A DNA stretch of 64,000 nucleotides. It comes from an uncultured Colwellia sp. (GTDB lineage Bacteria; Pseudomonadota; Gammaproteobacteria; Enterobacterales; Alteromonadaceae). A program made the translations under genes and the position numbers. Below the pieces are notes generated by a model that was not told the DNA's origin, searched no databases, and saw nothing but the letters and a program-made list of their open reading frames with translations. The stretch's first letter is position 1, and each line of letters starts with the position of its first letter. Shown one piece after another: positions 39,651-51,004 of the stretch. The stretch is from assembly GCA_913058145.1 (NCBI GenBank), contig CAJXQM010000001.1:1-64000 (forward strand), written 5' to 3'.

Positions 39651-40370
39651 CTAGTTCACGGTGCAATCAATTAACTGATCAATATCTAAAATAGTGATAA
39701 GTTTACCTTGAACGTTGATTAAACCATTTTTATGAAAACGGTTTAACAAACGGCTGATGGTTTCAACAGTAAGGCCAATATAGTTGCCAATATCACTACG
39801 AGTCATGGTTAAACGATATTCTATTGAAGATAAACCTCGAGCATGATATCGGTCACTTAAATTCACTAAGAAGGTAGCAACACGCTGTTCAGCATTTTTT
39901 CTGTTAAGTAACGTAAGCATTTCTTGGTCTGATCTGATTTCATTACTCATTAAACGTAATATTTGTTTTTTAAGCTTAGGCATCGTGTTAGATAATAAAT
40001 CTAAACTATCGTAAGGTATTTCACAAACCATTGATGTTTCAAGAGCTTGAGCAAAACTTTTATGCTCACTATCGGCAATAGCATCAAAACCTAATAAATC
40101 ACCCGCTAGATGAAAGCCAGTAATTTGCTCTTCACCTTGCTCGTTAATTGTAAACGTTTTAAATGTACCAGAACGAATAGCAAATAAACAATTGAGTTCT
40201 TGGCCATCAGTATATATTTTATCGCCTTTATGAATAGGGCGCTTGCGATCAATAATATCATCAAGCGTATTCAGTTCCTTATCATTCAGAGTAAAAGGTA
40301 AGCAAAGTTCACTAATACTGCAACTTTGACATTGTATATGCTGTGCGCTGGGGTTTCTATTATTGGACAT
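39651..40370 (-). CDS. etrA: FNR/EtrA-type oxygen-responsive transcriptional regulator
   Basis: N-terminal Cys cluster [10 protein letters not shown], conserved internal Cys, [26 protein letters not shown]. Confidence 0.95.
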   Translation of the reverse strand: MSNNRNPSAQHIQCQSCSISELCLPFTLNDKELNTLDDIIDRKRPIHKGDKIYTDGQELNCLFAIRSGTFKTFTINEQGEEQITGFHLAGDLLGFDAIADSEHKSFAQALETSMVCEIPYDSLDLLSNTMPKLKKQILRLMSNEIRSDQEMLTLLNRKNAEQRVATFLVNLSDRYHARGLSSIEYRLTMTRSDIGNYIGLTVETISRLLNRFHKNGLINVQGKLITILDIDQLIDCTVN

Positions 40371-40434
40371 GTATTACTCTATTTTTTATAAGTAAATTAT
40401 GTGTTTACTCTAATTTCAGGACTAGTTTATGGTA

Positions 40435-41181
40435 TTAGAACATTTGTTGATATGCAACAATAAAACTATATATACCGAAGCCTATTAATATTAACGCCAT
40501 TATTTTTCGTAAAAATGGGTTTGTTAGTGTATTTTTAATGCTATTAAAACCAAGAGATAATGTTAACAGAGCGGGTAAGGTGCCTAGACCAAAGAAAAAC
40601 ATGATACTAGCACCATTAATAATACTGCTACTTGCTAATGCCCAGGTAAGTGTTGAATAAACTAAGCCACAGGGTAACCAACCCCAGATTGCACCAAGAC
40701 CAAGAGCTTTTAATGGGGTATTTACTGGAATTGCCCTGCTTGCTAGAGGAGAAATCTGTTGCCATAATTTTTTGCCTAGTGCTTCAATTTGATTGAGCCA
40801 CATTAACCATTTGCCTAAGTACAAACCTAATAATATAACAAATACGGCAGAAAATAGTCGTAAACTAGCCAGTGGTAAGCCTATGTTTTTGGCAGCAATA
40901 GAGCCAGTAAAACCCACAATAGCGCCAATAAAACTATAAGAGGCTATGCGTCCTAAGTTATAGCAAAAAACTAACGTAAATTTACTTGATTGCTTTTGAC
41001 ACCCGTCTTGAACGTCATTTTGATTACCTTGTTGATCATTAACGGGAATTTGTTGATTATTCTCATGTTTGTTACTCGGAAGGGCAGACGTAAGCATGGT
41101 GGTTATCCCGCCACACATGGCAATGCAATGCCCTGAACCAAGTAATCCAATGATAAAAGCAGAAAAGAAATCTAAACTCAT
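40435..41181 (-). CDS. Sulfite exporter TauE/SafE-like (UreH-type) membrane protein of the cco cluster
   Basis: GLLGSGHCIAMCGGI; GAIWGWLPCGLVYSTLTWA. Confidence 0.9.
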   Translation of the reverse strand: MSLDFFSAFIIGLLGSGHCIAMCGGITTMLTSALPSNKHENNQQIPVNDQQGNQNDVQDGCQKQSSKFTLVFCYNLGRIASYSFIGAIVGFTGSIAAKNIGLPLASLRLFSAVFVILLGLYLGKWLMWLNQIEALGKKLWQQISPLASRAIPVNTPLKALGLGAIWGWLPCGLVYSTLTWALASSSIINGASIMFFFGLGTLPALLTLSLGFNSIKNTLTNPFLRKIMALILIGFGIYSFIVAYQQMF

Positions 41182-41390
41182 TTATTATTACTTTTTGAGT
41201 TATCACTACTAACGGTCAAGTTATCATTCTTTTCTTCTTTATCATCAGAGATTTTTTCATCAAAGAGAATGCTCATGCCTTGTTTTTCAAGATCTTCAAA
41301 TTGTTCTGTTTTTACTGCCCAGAAAAAAAGATAAATACCAATCGTTGTAAGTAATACGGCAAGTGGAATTAATATATAAATAATGCTCAT
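41178..41390 (-). CDS. ccoS: cbb3 oxidase assembly protein CcoS
   Basis: Single TM, FFWAVKTEQFEDLEKQGMSILFDE. Confidence 0.93.
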   Translation of the reverse strand: MSIIYILIPLAVLLTTIGIYLFFWAVKTEQFEDLEKQGMSILFDEKISDDKEEKNDNLTVSSDNSKSNNK

Positions 41391-41416
41391 GAATTTTAGC
41401 CTTTATTTTTCAGTAC

Positions 41417-43888
41417 TTATTTTTTTAATAGACGTAGTGAATTGGTAATCACTAAAATTGAACTTGCCGACATGCCAATAACAGCCATATAGGGAGTAAT
41501 AAATCCGGCGACGGCGAGTGGTAATACAATACCATTATAACCAAAAGCCCATAAGTAATTTTGAAAAATAATCCGGCGTGTTTTCACCGCTATATAGTGC
41601 AATGTACCAATACTGCTTAGTTGGTTATTTAATAAAATAACATCAGCGCCACTTTTGGCTATATCTGTTCCACATCCCATCGCAATGGACACATGAGCGG
41701 CACCAAAAACAGGCGAGTCATTAACGCCATCTCCAATCATAGCAACAGTGGCATGTTGTTCTTTTTGTAAGCTTTTTATTTTAGTCATTTTATCAGTTGC
41801 ACTCAAACCACCATAACAATGAGGTATTGATAGTAACTTAGCTAGTTTGTCACAAGCATTTTGACTATCACCTGATAGCATTAATGTTTGATTACTCTCA
41901 TTTAGCTTAGTCAGTAATGCTTGTGCATCATCTCTTATTTTATCAACAAGATAAAAAGCCGCGATAAGAGTATTTTCATATACTAATACACAAGAGGCAT
42001 TGATCAATTGCTCATGCTGTCTTTGGCTATCCGTAAAGCTAGTAAAGAGCCAGCTAGGTTTGCCAATATGGTATTGTTTATTGTCTATTAAACCACTAAT
42101 ACCTTTACCAGAATGCACCTTGACATCGGTGGCATTCATTGTGAAATTTCGATACTGATTAAAAGGCTTTGCCAGTGGGTGTTCAGAATGAGATTCTAAT
42201 GCAGCGGCAAGGGCTAAGAGTTGTGCTTTGTTATAAACGCTATTTTTAACTAATATATCTATCTTATCAATGGCAAAGTCACCGGTAGTTAAGGTGCCCG
42301 TTTTATCAAAAGCAAAAGTATTTATCTTGGGGATTGTTTCCATTACATGAGAAGATTTTATCATAATGCCATCACTATTAAGGCGAGTGGTGGCACACGT
42401 TAAGGCGGTTGGTGTTGCTAAAGATAAGGCACAAGGGCAGGTAGCAACTAATACAGATAAGGTGATCCAAAAGGCTTCTTCGGGTAAATGCTGTTGCCAA
42501 TAAATGGCTGTTCCTATTGCGGTAATTAGAATAATTGCGACAAAGTATTGGGCTACATGATCTGAGAAACGTGCTAACTTGGGCTTATGCGCTTGAGACT
42601 GTTCGCTTAAACGAATAAGTTGGCTTAAAAATGATTGACTACTTGGCTGGTTAACTTTTACCGTTAAATTGCCATCACCATTAATTGTGCCAGCAAATAC
42701 ATTCTCACCAATGTTTTTGTTTAATGGTAATTGCTCTCCAGATAACATGGCTTCGTTTACTTGGCTGTTACCGTTAGTAATAACGCCATCAGCGGGAATT
42801 GTTTCTCCGGGCTTTATTAGTACTAAATCATTTTTCACCAATAGCTTAGCTGCGACTAATTCTTCTTTTATTTTATCTCCGCTTCCATTAGGTAATTCAT
42901 TACTCGTTATTTTTGTTGCCGTCATAGGCATCAATTTTAATAAATTTGCTGATACTTGTGCGGCATGAGATCGCGCTCGAAACTCTAAAAACTTGCCAAT
43001 AAGTAGTAAGAAGGTGAACATTGAAACCGATTCAAAATACACTTCTCCTTGTTGTGTTATTGTTGCCCAGGCGCTAGCAGTAAATGCTAAAATAATGGCA
43101 ATGGACACCGGTACATCCATCGATAATCGTTTTAATTTAAGCGCGGTAATTGCACCCATGTAAAAAGGAAATGCACCGTAGGTAGCAATAGGAATGGCTA
43201 AAATAAAGCTCACCCACCGCAGATAAACAATGTTGTATTCAGCCATATCTGAAAAAGCGCCAAAATATAAACCGACTGCAATCATCATAATTTGCATCAT
43301 TAAAATGCCGCTGATGCCTAATCGTTTAATAAATTTCTTACTGGTAACTCTATTACGCTGCTCTAGTTCATTCGCTTTAAAGGGCAGGGCTTGATAGCCA
43401 ATGTGATCAATGGCATTAAGAATTTCACTTAGTTTGACTTGTTCATCTTGCCATTTTATTGTTGCGCGCTGAGTAGTCGCATTGACCGTGATTTGATCTA
43501 TGCCTTTAAGTTTACTCAATTGCATTTCAATTAACCAAGCACAGGCGGCACAGCTGATACCATCTACCGTTAATATCGCTTCTTTAGAATCCTTGTTTTG
43601 ATAAATGAACTCATTTTGTAATACTTCTTCATCAAGCAATCTATTCTTTTGCTGTTGAGCTGCTCTTAATTGTGGTGGGATCAAACCAGCCCCTTTTTGA
43701 GCGGGCTCTGTTCTCACTTGATAATATTGAGTTAGATTATTGTCAACAATAGTTTGAGCAACGGCCTGACAACCTATGCAACACATAGGTTGTTTCTTAT
43801 TATCGATAGTGACAAAAAGCGCTAGGCCTAAAGGTACACTCTCATTACAATGAAAACAGCGTTGTGTTTTGGATGATGTACTTGGCAT
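41417..43888 (-). CDS. ccoI: Copper-translocating P-type ATPase CcoI (FixI)
   Basis: CFHCNESVP, CCIGCQAVA, CAACAW, CPC, DKTGTLTTG, GDGVNDSP. Confidence 0.94.
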   Translation of the reverse strand: MPSTSSKTQRCFHCNESVPLGLALFVTIDNKKQPMCCIGCQAVAQTIVDNNLTQYYQVRTEPAQKGAGLIPPQLRAAQQQKNRLLDEEVLQNEFIYQNKDSKEAILTVDGISCAACAWLIEMQLSKLKGIDQITVNATTQRATIKWQDEQVKLSEILNAIDHIGYQALPFKANELEQRNRVTSKKFIKRLGISGILMMQIMMIAVGLYFGAFSDMAEYNIVYLRWVSFILAIPIATYGAFPFYMGAITALKLKRLSMDVPVSIAIILAFTASAWATITQQGEVYFESVSMFTFLLLIGKFLEFRARSHAAQVSANLLKLMPMTATKITSNELPNGSGDKIKEELVAAKLLVKNDLVLIKPGETIPADGVITNGNSQVNEAMLSGEQLPLNKNIGENVFAGTINGDGNLTVKVNQPSSQSFLSQLIRLSEQSQAHKPKLARFSDHVAQYFVAIILITAIGTAIYWQQHLPEEAFWITLSVLVATCPCALSLATPTALTCATTRLNSDGIMIKSSHVMETIPKINTFAFDKTGTLTTGDFAIDKIDILVKNSVYNKAQLLALAAALESHSEHPLAKPFNQYRNFTMNATDVKVHSGKGISGLIDNKQYHIGKPSWLFTSFTDSQRQHEQLINASCVLVYENTLIAAFYLVDKIRDDAQALLTKLNESNQTLMLSGDSQNACDKLAKLLSIPHCYGGLSATDKMTKIKSLQKEQHATVAMIGDGVNDSPVFGAAHVSIAMGCGTDIAKSGADVILLNNQLSSIGTLHYIAVKTRRIIFQNYLWAFGYNGIVLPLAVAGFITPYMAVIGMSASSILVITNSLRLLKK

Positions 43889-43928
43889 GACAATAAAGTT
43901 CTAATTACGGGTTATCAAGAGAGTTAAA

Positions 43929-44423
43929 TTATTGTGCTTTAATTGGATCTGGCACGATATCAATATAATCATTCTGCGGTAGGCTAATGGTATCTTGAAT
44001 TTTCCAATGATTTTCAAATGGCGTTAGGGTGATTTTCCATTTACCTGAAACAGTATGGTCAAACGTGTGTCTGAAGTAACCATTTCCATCAGGGGTAAGC
44101 GCTAAGAAAAAATCTTTTTCTTCTTGTGTTGGATGAAAGAAACTAATGTTGATCAAAGGGAATGATTTTTCAATGCCTGTAGGCTTAAGCACAAGTTCAT
44201 TGTTCTCTAATTTCAATGCGAACCGCATACCTAATTTTTGCGCCTTTTTGACTTTAGCTACTTGTAAGTTGATGGCTTTACCTGTTTTATAATAATCCCC
44301 CACAACAAGTGGATCAGGATTAGTATTAGCTATGATGTACGTTGTAATACCGGCTACAACGGCGGTACAAGGGAGAATAAAAACGAACCAAGCCCAAGGC
44401 TCACGATACCAAGATGTTTTCAT
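43929..44423 (-). CDS. FixH family protein
   Basis: WYREPWAWFVFILPCTAVVAGI, VGDYYKTGKAIN. Confidence 0.9.
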   Translation of the reverse strand: MKTSWYREPWAWFVFILPCTAVVAGITTYIIANTNPDPLVVGDYYKTGKAINLQVAKVKKAQKLGMRFALKLENNELVLKPTGIEKSFPLINISFFHPTQEEKDFFLALTPDGNGYFRHTFDHTVSGKWKITLTPFENHWKIQDTISLPQNDYIDIVPDPIKAQ

Positions 44424-44515
44424 AGATTTTAAACGTTTTAAAGTATATAAGTTTGGGTGTTATTATAGCGTTTATCACTATATTGGGCTAGTTTTCTTTA
44501 TCAGAACTTGATAAT

Positions 44516-44556
44516 AAAAAACCCGAGTTAACTTATTGTTAACTCGGGTTTTTTCT
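44516..44556. terminator. Strong bidirectional intrinsic terminator between ccoP and fixH
   Basis: aaaaaacccgagttaac-ttatt-gttaactcgggtttttt. Confidence 0.93.
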
Positions 44557-44608
44557 TTTTTTATAGAATAGCTGTTTTTCCGCTAATTCCTATAATTTAG
44601 TTCTGGTT

Positions 44609-45580
44609 TTAATCTTGAGAAAGGGAATAGATATAAGCACTAACGACATGTACTTTCTCTTCACCAAGAATGGCTTTCCAAGCAGGCATTACGCCGGCAC
44701 GACCATTGCGAATAGACTCTTCAATAGCACGTTGTGAACCACCGTATAACCAAGTGTTATCAGATAAATTAGGTGCACCCATAGGTAAACCTAACGCTAA
44801 ACTGCCTTGACCATCAGGACCATGACAACCAGCACAAAGACCAAACTTAGCTTTACCTGCTTTCGCTAGATCAGCATTGACAGAGCGGCCGCTTAAGCTG
44901 ATAACATAAGCTGCAACTTCTTTCACACCTTCTTCACCACCAAGAACAGTAGCCCAAGGCATCATACCAACCGCTTTACGGCCATACAGCAGCGTTTCTT
45001 TAATTTTCTCTGGTGTGCCACCATATAACCAGTCTTTATCGGTTAGGTTAGGAAAGCCGGTAGTACCCCGAGCATCAGAGCCATGACATTGTGAACAGTT
45101 TTGAAGATATAGTCGTTGACCTACTTTCAAGGCTTCAGCATCGGTGGCTAAATCTTCAATACTACGCGCAGCGTAAGCATCAAAAATCGGACCATATTTA
45201 GCATCGGCTTGTTCCATTTCACGGTCATATTGAACTAATACGCCAGAATCTTTTTTTAAATATTCTACTGTTTGCGCTTTAGACTCTGCAATATTTAAAA
45301 TACCTTGGTTGGAACTTTTCCAGCCTAAAAGACCTGTCCAGTTACCTAAGCCATAAAGTGCAATATAGCCAAATGCCCAAATAATGGTAAGTAAGAAGAA
45401 CGTACTCCACCATTTAGGTAATGGATTGTTTAATTCTTCAATGCCGTCGAAGGTATGTCCCATAGACTCACCCTCTTCAACGCCCGCAAAGTTCTTTAAG
45501 CACATACGTAGTAGTAAAAAGCAACCTACTAGTGTGCCTATTGAAAGAACCCAAACCCATATGTTCCAGAAGGTAGACAT
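44609..45580 (-). CDS. ccoP: cbb3-type cytochrome c oxidase diheme subunit CcoP
   Basis: Two CxxCH motifs (CSQCH, CAGCH); N-terminal TM; WDGIEELNNPLPKWW-like motif (FDGIEELNNPLPKWW). Confidence 0.96.
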   Translation of the reverse strand: MSTFWNIWVWVLSIGTLVGCFLLLRMCLKNFAGVEEGESMGHTFDGIEELNNPLPKWWSTFFLLTIIWAFGYIALYGLGNWTGLLGWKSSNQGILNIAESKAQTVEYLKKDSGVLVQYDREMEQADAKYGPIFDAYAARSIEDLATDAEALKVGQRLYLQNCSQCHGSDARGTTGFPNLTDKDWLYGGTPEKIKETLLYGRKAVGMMPWATVLGGEEGVKEVAAYVISLSGRSVNADLAKAGKAKFGLCAGCHGPDGQGSLALGLPMGAPNLSDNTWLYGGSQRAIEESIRNGRAGVMPAWKAILGEEKVHVVSAYIYSLSQD

Positions 45581-45582
45581 AA

Positions 45583-45780
45583 TTATTTTCTCTCCTGCTT
45601 GCTATCTTTATCAAGATGGCTTTGCTTATTTTGTTTTGTTAAATCGTCTTCTTCAAAAATAGAATTTGCTACTTCATCAAATGAAGCCTTTCGTTTTTTT
45701 GAGTAGGACCAAACTACAATGATGACAAATAACGCCAATATAAGGAGGGCAACTAGCCCTCTAAGTGTTCCGTAATCCAT
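45583..45780 (-). CDS. ccoQ: cbb3 oxidase subunit CcoQ (FixQ)
   Basis: Small TM protein between ccoO and ccoP. Confidence 0.9.
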   Translation of the reverse strand: MDYGTLRGLVALLILALFVIIVVWSYSKKRKASFDEVANSIFEEDDLTKQNKQSHLDKDSKQERK

Positions 45781-45787
45781 AAGGCAA

Positions 45788-46432
45788 CTACTTCAATGCA
45801 TGCCCAAGTGATTGCAAATAAGCAACCAGGGCATCCATTTCAGTTCTACCTTTAACTGCATCACCTGCACCATCAATTTCAGCCTGAGTATAAAGCGGAA
45901 TGGCATTACCATTTTCGTCTTTATGGCTGCGATTACGCGTTAACCAGTTAAACGTTTCAAGTTTTTTACCTGTTATTTCACCGTCAAGCGTATTTTCTGC
46001 TAACCACTTAAATGCTGGCATGTTTGACTCAGGTACAACTGAACGAGGGTCATATAAATGGGCTTTATGCCAATCATCGCTATAACGACCACCAACACGA
46101 GCTAAATCAGGGCCAGTACGTTTAGAACCCCATAAAAATGGATGTTCCCAAACTTGTTCACCGGCAACACTGTAATGACCGTAACGTTCAGTTTCGGCTC
46201 TAAATGGGCGGATCATTTGGCTATGACAATTATTACAACCTTCACGAATGTATATGTCACGACCTTCCATTTGTAGTGCAGTGTAAGGCTTTAAATTATC
46301 AACAGGTGTTGTTGTCGCTTTTTGGAAGAACAACGGGGTAATTTCTACTAAGCCACCAATACTAATGGCTAAAATAGTAAATATAACGAACAAACCTATA
46401 TTTTTTTCGACTTTTTCATGTATATTTTTCAT
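45788..46432 (-). CDS. ccoO: cbb3-type cytochrome c oxidase monoheme subunit CcoO
   Basis: [18 protein letters not shown] 46432 preferred over the track start at 46486, which overlaps ccoN. Confidence 0.95.
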   Translation of the reverse strand: MKNIHEKVEKNIGLFVIFTILAISIGGLVEITPLFFQKATTTPVDNLKPYTALQMEGRDIYIREGCNNCHSQMIRPFRAETERYGHYSVAGEQVWEHPFLWGSKRTGPDLARVGGRYSDDWHKAHLYDPRSVVPESNMPAFKWLAENTLDGEITGKKLETFNWLTRNRSHKDENGNAIPLYTQAEIDGAGDAVKGRTEMDALVAYLQSLGHALK

Positions 46433-46442
46433 GTCGATCTCC

Positions 46443-47867
46443 TTAGGCTTCTTCAGCTGGCTTAAGACTACCGTCTTTAGCACCAATTGTTTTAAACATG
46501 TTATAAGCCATTAATAAAAAGCCAGATACAATTAACACACCACCTAAGAAACGAATGAAATAGAATGGGTAAGAAGCAGTTAAACTCTCTACAAAGCTAT
46601 AAGTCAATGTACCGTCTGTATTTACAGCTCTCCACATTAACCCTTGCATTACACCTGAAATCCACATGGCAACGATGTAAAGCACTATACCGGTTGTATG
46701 AATCCAGAAGTGAATATTAATCAAGCGAATGCTATACATACGACCTTGGTTAAATAAAATTGGAATTAAATGATACACAGCACCAATGGTAACCATGGCA
46801 ACCCAGCCTAGCGCACCAGAATGAACATGACCAACAGTCCAATCAGTGTAATGCGATAAAGCATTTACTGATTTAATCGCCATCATTGGGCCTTCAAAGG
46901 TAGACATACCATAGAAAGACAAAGAAACAATGAGGAAACGTAAAATTGGATCACTACGAAGCTTATGCCATGCACCTGAAAGCGTCATAATACCGTTAAT
47001 CATACCACCCCAAGAAGGAAGGAATAACACCATAGACATCACCATACCAACAGATTGAGCCCAGTCAGGGAGTGCAGTGTAATGTAAGTGATGAGGACCA
47101 GCCCAGATGTATAAAGAAATAAGTGCCCAAAAGTGAACAATAGACAAACGGTAAGAATAAACAGGACGTTCTGCTTGTTTAGGAACAAAGTAGTACATTA
47201 TTCCCAAGAAACCAGCGGTTAATAGGAAACCAACGGCATTATGTCCATACCACCACTGTATCATCGCATCAATTGCGCCAGGGTAGATAGAATAAGATTT
47301 CATTGCAGAGACTGGAATAACCATAGAGTTAACAAGATGCAACATGGCTACGGTAAGGATAAAACCACCAAAGAACCAGTTAGCTACATAGATGTGTGAA
47401 GACTTTCGTTTAACTATTGTGCCAAAAAACACTATCGCATAACAAATCCAAACAATGGTAATCGCAATATCGATTGGCCATTCTAATTCAGCATATTCTT
47501 TTGTAGAGTTATAACCTAAAGGTAAAGATATTACTGCAGCTACAATAACAGCTTGCCATCCCCAAAAGGTAAAAGAGGCTAATTTGCCACCGAATAATCG
47601 GGCTTGACAGGTTCGCTGTACTACATAGTAAGAGGTAGCAAATAGAGCACTAGTACCAAAAGCAAAAATTACGGCATTGGTGTGAAGTGGTCGTAGACGA
47701 GAGTAGGTTAACCAAGGTGTATCAAAGTTTAACGCAGGCCAAATTAATTGAGCCGCGATAAGTACACCTACAGATGTACCAACGATCCCCCAGATTACAG
47801 TCATTACAGTAAATTGACGTACAACATCGAAGTTGTAGTCTACTGCTGACGTATTACTTTGAGTCAT
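46443..47867 (-). CDS. ccoN: cbb3-type cytochrome c oxidase catalytic subunit CcoN
   Basis: [58 protein letters not shown]. Confidence 0.97.
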   Translation of the reverse strand: MTQSNTSAVDYNFDVVRQFTVMTVIWGIVGTSVGVLIAAQLIWPALNFDTPWLTYSRLRPLHTNAVIFAFGTSALFATSYYVVQRTCQARLFGGKLASFTFWGWQAVIVAAVISLPLGYNSTKEYAELEWPIDIAITIVWICYAIVFFGTIVKRKSSHIYVANWFFGGFILTVAMLHLVNSMVIPVSAMKSYSIYPGAIDAMIQWWYGHNAVGFLLTAGFLGIMYYFVPKQAERPVYSYRLSIVHFWALISLYIWAGPHHLHYTALPDWAQSVGMVMSMVLFLPSWGGMINGIMTLSGAWHKLRSDPILRFLIVSLSFYGMSTFEGPMMAIKSVNALSHYTDWTVGHVHSGALGWVAMVTIGAVYHLIPILFNQGRMYSIRLINIHFWIHTTGIVLYIVAMWISGVMQGLMWRAVNTDGTLTYSFVESLTASYPFYFIRFLGGVLIVSGFLLMAYNMFKTIGAKDGSLKPAEEA

Positions 47868-48077
47868 GTTATGGATTCCGCAGTGTTATTATTAATGAAA
47901 AAAATTATAAAGACGTTATTAACATCAAATGAGTTAAAAACGTACAATAATCAAACTATTTCTGTGTGTTTGCTTAGAGACGATGACATATGTCACAAAA
48001 GCGAGCTAAATATGCCTGACACAAGGTAATTTTACCCTTTGAGCATGACATAAATCAACCGCCGTCTCTTATTAAAA

Positions 48078-48091
48078 TTGATATAGATCAA
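48078..48091. promoter_or_regulatory. Perfect FNR box TTGAT-ATAG-ATCAA upstream of ccoN
   Basis: 10/10 consensus match; weaker 8/10 site ATGAC-ATAA-ATCAA at 48045-48058, centres 33 bp apart. Confidence 0.8.
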
Positions 48092-48697
48092 GTTTGAACT
48101 TAATTACTCATGGCTAGCGTGTAGCTATAAAAACAGGGTTAAGTATTTATTGCACTATAGTTGAATGAAAATCAAACAGATATGGTCAACTAACAAGGTA
48201 TTGGTAATAGTTAAATATCGATCTATTTAATGCTTTTGTCTTGCATAACTAGCACTGTTTTCTTTTCTTCGACTTGAATTGATTACACTTTTTTATATTT
48301 ACAAAAAATTCACTTAGGTTACTACGACATAAACCTAAGAGGTTAGTAATATGTTTTTGGTGGATTGGTAGTTAAATATTACGGTCACTAGCAGTATAAA
48401 GATCATTTCTTTTCATTATATTTAATATAAATACCATTCATCAGTTATCAGCATGATTTTGCCTATAGAAGCTTACAAATTTAATAGAAAAGGCTAGCTT
48501 TGTGGGATTAAATATTCAATTGTATTTTTTGAATTGCGGGTACTGGTTGTTTATCATAGGTTACTGGGTCAATAGGCGTTTGTCTTTATTTTGGCTAGGC
48601 ATAGTCGTTAATTACTTGTTAACATACATATATTGAATTCAACTACCTTAAGGGGATCGAGCAATAGTAATCATTGCTTGAACTTATAAAATTATCC

Positions 48698-49183
48698 ATG
48701 ATGAAAGTTGTTGTCGTTATATTACTTATTTTGAATATATTCGCTTGTAATCCTATACAACAAGCATCGCAAAAGACAAATATGCCCCAGATACCTTTTA
48801 GTTGCTTAGCCAGCCAAAGTAACTGTGAAGTGATTACAGATTTAGGTGTTTTTAGTGTTCAGTTTTCAGGGCAAGCTGACATGGGAAAGATAAAAACAGA
48901 GTTACCATTTCAAATTCAGTTAACATTTGATACTAGGGATAAAAACGTTCAGTTAAAAAACGTAAGCAGTTACCTTGAAGGGAAAACTATGTTTATGGGT
49001 AAAATCCCGGTATTTTTTCAAATATCAAATAAAGGTAGTAACTCTATTATTGCACAAACCTTACTTGCTAGTTGTAGTGACGAGGTGATGGCATGGAGAC
49101 TTTGGTTTACGGTCGAAATAGAGCAAGCTGATATGAGAACGAAGCAAGATTTTTTCATCGATTTTGATAGCAAAAGATTATAG
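48698..49183 (+). CDS. Putative lipoprotein, hypothetical
   Basis: MMKVVVVILLILNIFACNPI signal peptide with lipobox-like Cys. Confidence 0.6.
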   Translation: MMKVVVVILLILNIFACNPIQQASQKTNMPQIPFSCLASQSNCEVITDLGVFSVQFSGQADMGKIKTELPFQIQLTFDTRDKNVQLKNVSSYLEGKTMFMGKIPVFFQISNKGSNSIIAQTLLASCSDEVMAWRLWFTVEIEQADMRTKQDFFIDFDSKRL

Positions 49184-49234
49184 AGGTGACTTTACTCATT
49201 ACGAATAACCTATTCGCAATGAGTAAACTAAATT

Positions 49235-50863
49235 TTATATATTATTCGTCACATCAACTGATAGCTTTAATCTCTGTCCAGGTTGTAAATATTTATTTCG
49301 GCTTAAGCTATTCCAACGTTCAATATCACTAATACGAACATTAAACTTATCGGCAATACGGGCGAAGGAGTCACCTGGGCGAACATTATAAGTAATATTA
49401 CGCATTATCGCTTGCTCAACGCTTTGATGACTTGCTTTGACTACAGTATTAGTTTTTTGCCAAATAACCAGTTTCTGTCCCAACTTCAGTGGATCGCGTG
49501 GAGCAAAACCATTCCATGCCGCTATTTTACTGCCTCGTACTTTAAATCGTTGACCGATATCCCAAAGATTATCACCAGAAACAACTCTATGTGTTACTTT
49601 AAAACCTTGCTGTTCCTTGGCCTGTTTTTTGGCAATACGTTGATTTTTAGATAATATATAGCTATCAAGTGATTTGGCTGCTACGGGAATTAATAAATGT
49701 TTTCCTGTACGTATTTGATTGCCGCTAATACCATTTACTTGGCGTATTAAATCAATACTGGTATGAAACTTTTTCGATATATAACCTAAGTTGTCGCCAT
49801 TTTTAATTTTATATCGTTGCCAAGCTAGACGTTCATCTTTGGTTAATTTTGCTAAACCTTGTTCAAAGTGCGAAACCTTATGTTTGGGTAATAATAATCG
49901 ATGTGGCCCATCAGGATCCGTTGCCCAACGGTTAAATCCTGGGTTTAACCGTTGTAATTCAGGTAGAGATAAATCAGCTAGGTTTGCGGCTTTGGCTAAA
50001 TCGAGTTGTGACTTAATGTCTACTTGAACGATTACCTCATCATTATCAATTTTGTAAAGTTTGAGATTGAATTGCTCAGGACGTTTAACTATATCGGCAA
50101 GGGCCAGTAATTTAGGAACATAAGCACGTGTTTCTTTAGGTAAATCAAGCGACCAAAAGTCGGTATTTTTTCCTAGGCTTTTATTTTTTCTTACCGCGCG
50201 GCGAACACGACCTTCGCCTGAATTATAGGCGGCTAGAGCAAGTAACCAGTCGCCATCAAAAAATTTATGTAAATATTTCAGGTATTGTATGGCACCAGAT
50301 GTCGAGGCAACAACATCGCGACGTCCATCGTACCACCAGTTTTGTTTCATATTGAAACGTGTTCCGGTACCGGGTATAAATTGCCACATACCAGAAGCTC
50401 TACCGTGTGAATAAGCAAAGGGATCGAAAGCACTCTCAACTACCGGTAGTAAGGCTATCTCTACCGGGACATTGTTTTTTTCTAGTTGTTCAACAATATA
50501 GTATAAAAATGGCTCAGCACGTTTTGCTACTCTGGTAAGGTAACTGGGATGTTTTACGTACCAATTACGCTGCATAATCACACGGTTGTTCTGTGGCACA
50601 TCAAAAGTTAGTTGGCCACGTATACGTTGCCATACATCATTACTACTTTGTAGTGATTCATCTTTTAAAGAAAAGGTCACATCATCAACGGGGTGAATTA
50701 CATCAATACTTTCATCGGCAAGTAATGCTTGATTTATTTCAGCGGTATTCGCTATTTGATCTAGAGGTAAATAAGTTTCGTTAGTATTATTTTGTGATAA
50801 AAAAGTGTTTTGGCAACCACTTAGGATCATTAATGCAGGGAATAAAAAATATTTCATGTACAA
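49235..50863 (-). CDS. mltD: Membrane-bound lytic murein transglycosylase D with C-terminal LysM repeats
   Basis: SLT motifs VESAFDPFAYSHGRASGMWQFIPGTG, AAYNSGEGRVRRA; LysM repeats; lipobox LSGC. Confidence 0.94.
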   Translation of the reverse strand: MYMKYFLFPALMILSGCQNTFLSQNNTNETYLPLDQIANTAEINQALLADESIDVIHPVDDVTFSLKDESLQSSNDVWQRIRGQLTFDVPQNNRVIMQRNWYVKHPSYLTRVAKRAEPFLYYIVEQLEKNNVPVEIALLPVVESAFDPFAYSHGRASGMWQFIPGTGTRFNMKQNWWYDGRRDVVASTSGAIQYLKYLHKFFDGDWLLALAAYNSGEGRVRRAVRKNKSLGKNTDFWSLDLPKETRAYVPKLLALADIVKRPEQFNLKLYKIDNDEVIVQVDIKSQLDLAKAANLADLSLPELQRLNPGFNRWATDPDGPHRLLLPKHKVSHFEQGLAKLTKDERLAWQRYKIKNGDNLGYISKKFHTSIDLIRQVNGISGNQIRTGKHLLIPVAAKSLDSYILSKNQRIAKKQAKEQQGFKVTHRVVSGDNLWDIGQRFKVRGSKIAAWNGFAPRDPLKLGQKLVIWQKTNTVVKASHQSVEQAIMRNITYNVRPGDSFARIADKFNVRISDIERWNSLSRNKYLQPGQRLKLSVDVTNNI

Positions 50864-51004
50864 CCAATGGTAATGTAAAACGGATAGTTAAATACCCATG
50901 TTAATTCAATATGCAGTATCCAGTAAGAATGAGCATCTGATGTATCAGGGGTATACTTGCTATGGATACTGCTTGCTAAAGCCTTGAACAGTAAGGTTAA
51001 CACG

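Noticed and set aside
47984-47995. Palindrome tgacatatgtca upstream of ccoN
   Set aside because: Short palindrome without a recognised regulator consensus; not separable from chance.
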